The notes beneath the pieces were generated by a model. It worked only from the letters and a program-made list of their open reading frames with translations. It was not told the origin of the DNA and did no database searches. 64,000 nucleotides of DNA. Origin: Staphylococcus delphini (GTDB lineage: Bacteria > Bacillota > Bacilli > Staphylococcales > Staphylococcaceae). This document shows, one piece after another, positions 63,683 through 64,000 of this stretch; position 1 is the stretch's first letter; each line of letters starts with the position of its first letter. The stretch lies in assembly GCF_900636325.1 (NCBI RefSeq), contig NZ_LR134263.1, positions 1,054,001 to 1,118,000 of the forward strand, in the 5' to 3' direction. A program made the translations under genes and the position numbers.

Positions 63683-64000
63683 TGAATTATTTAATTATTA
63701 AGCCTAAGCAATCAAACAGATTTATTGAAGTTTCAGTTAAATCAGTTAGTAATCCTGATACTTTTATTCAACAAGAAATTGGAGCGCCGGCGTTAGCAAG
63801 ACAAGTTGGTGACTATACTGTTTGGATTGCAGACCCACAAGAAGTTGTGCTAGATGAAGAGGGGTTAGCGTTTAAGGGTACGAGATTATCTAACGTTACA
63901 CCTAACATGCTAATCAACGAGTTTGAAGTTGCTTATGGTAACGTTGTTGTTACATCTAATTACAAAGTGACTTCTAACAAATATTCTGGTTTAAATGAAC
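63683..64000 (+). CDS. Partial CDS, open at the window end
   Basis: A TTG start behind AGGAGAGGG opens a 106-codon frame that continues past the window. It begins MNYLIIKPKQSNRFIEVSV and includes a GDYTVWIADPQEVVLDEEG and a GNVVVTSNY segment. The (acidic)EEG..GNVVV order loosely recalls DUF3846-type phage proteins, but I am not sure. Confidence 0.65.

Noticed and set aside
1-64000. CRISPR array or insertion sequence
   Set aside because: No regularly spaced direct repeats with unique spacers and no transposase frame were seen.

Overview
The window looks like about half of a large temperate siphophage or prophage of a low-GC Gram-positive host, most likely Staphylococcus, related to the Bacillus SPbeta group. 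The host guess rests on the strong AT bias, the CHAP-amidase-SH3b endolysin, GAAC-N4-GTTC (LexA-type) boxes, and ATG/TTG/GTG starts behind strong GGAGG sites. The SPbeta link rests on several features together: a YonK-like small protein next to a YonJ-like phosphoesterase and an HU-like protein; a tyrosine recombinase beside the tape-measure gene (YomM position); and a tyrosine recombinase / DGxHR protein / degenerate recombinase-fold trio matching SPbeta yopP-yopQ-yopR in order and size. No database search was run.

Layout. 1-360: a partial gene and a small SOS-type gene. 0.4-5.3 kb (minus): lysis genes (endolysin, holin, XhlA-like protein, 18-residue peptide) and two adsorption proteins. 5.4-30 kb (minus): tail tip and baseplate, a nucleotidyltransferase moron with its own promoter and terminator, Dit, a 2.8-k-residue tape measure with two wall-hydrolase domains, a recombinase, tail-assembly proteins, and a major tail protein extended by a predicted -1 frameshift. 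31-41 kb (minus): connectors, capsid, decoration protein, protease/scaffold, portal, TerL, TerS candidate. 41.3-42.5 kb: about 1.2 kb without a convincing gene, packed with hairpins and ending in a terminator, probably a large structured RNA. 42.5-46 kb (minus): phosphoesterase, YonK-like, HU-like and a zinc-finger protein.

At 46.06-46.11 kb two near-consensus promoters diverge and share their -35 region. To the right almost everything is on the plus strand: RecD-like helicase, winged-helix candidate, a repeat-bearing gap, two small genes, then about 2.4 kb of non-coding DNA whose strand composition flips from almost C-free to almost G-free. From 53.4 to 58.1 kb is an operon of small, mostly acidic proteins led by an ArdA antirestriction protein and including a miniature sliding-clamp homologue. 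A small minus-strand gene follows, then the yopP-Q-R-like lysogeny module and three early genes, the last cut by the window end.

A 12-15 base word, AGAAATAAATTAT(A/T), recurs outside genes and overlaps or flanks most predicted promoters. It is the best candidate for the phage-wide operator, perhaps bound by the degenerate recombinase-fold (YopR/MrpR-like) protein.
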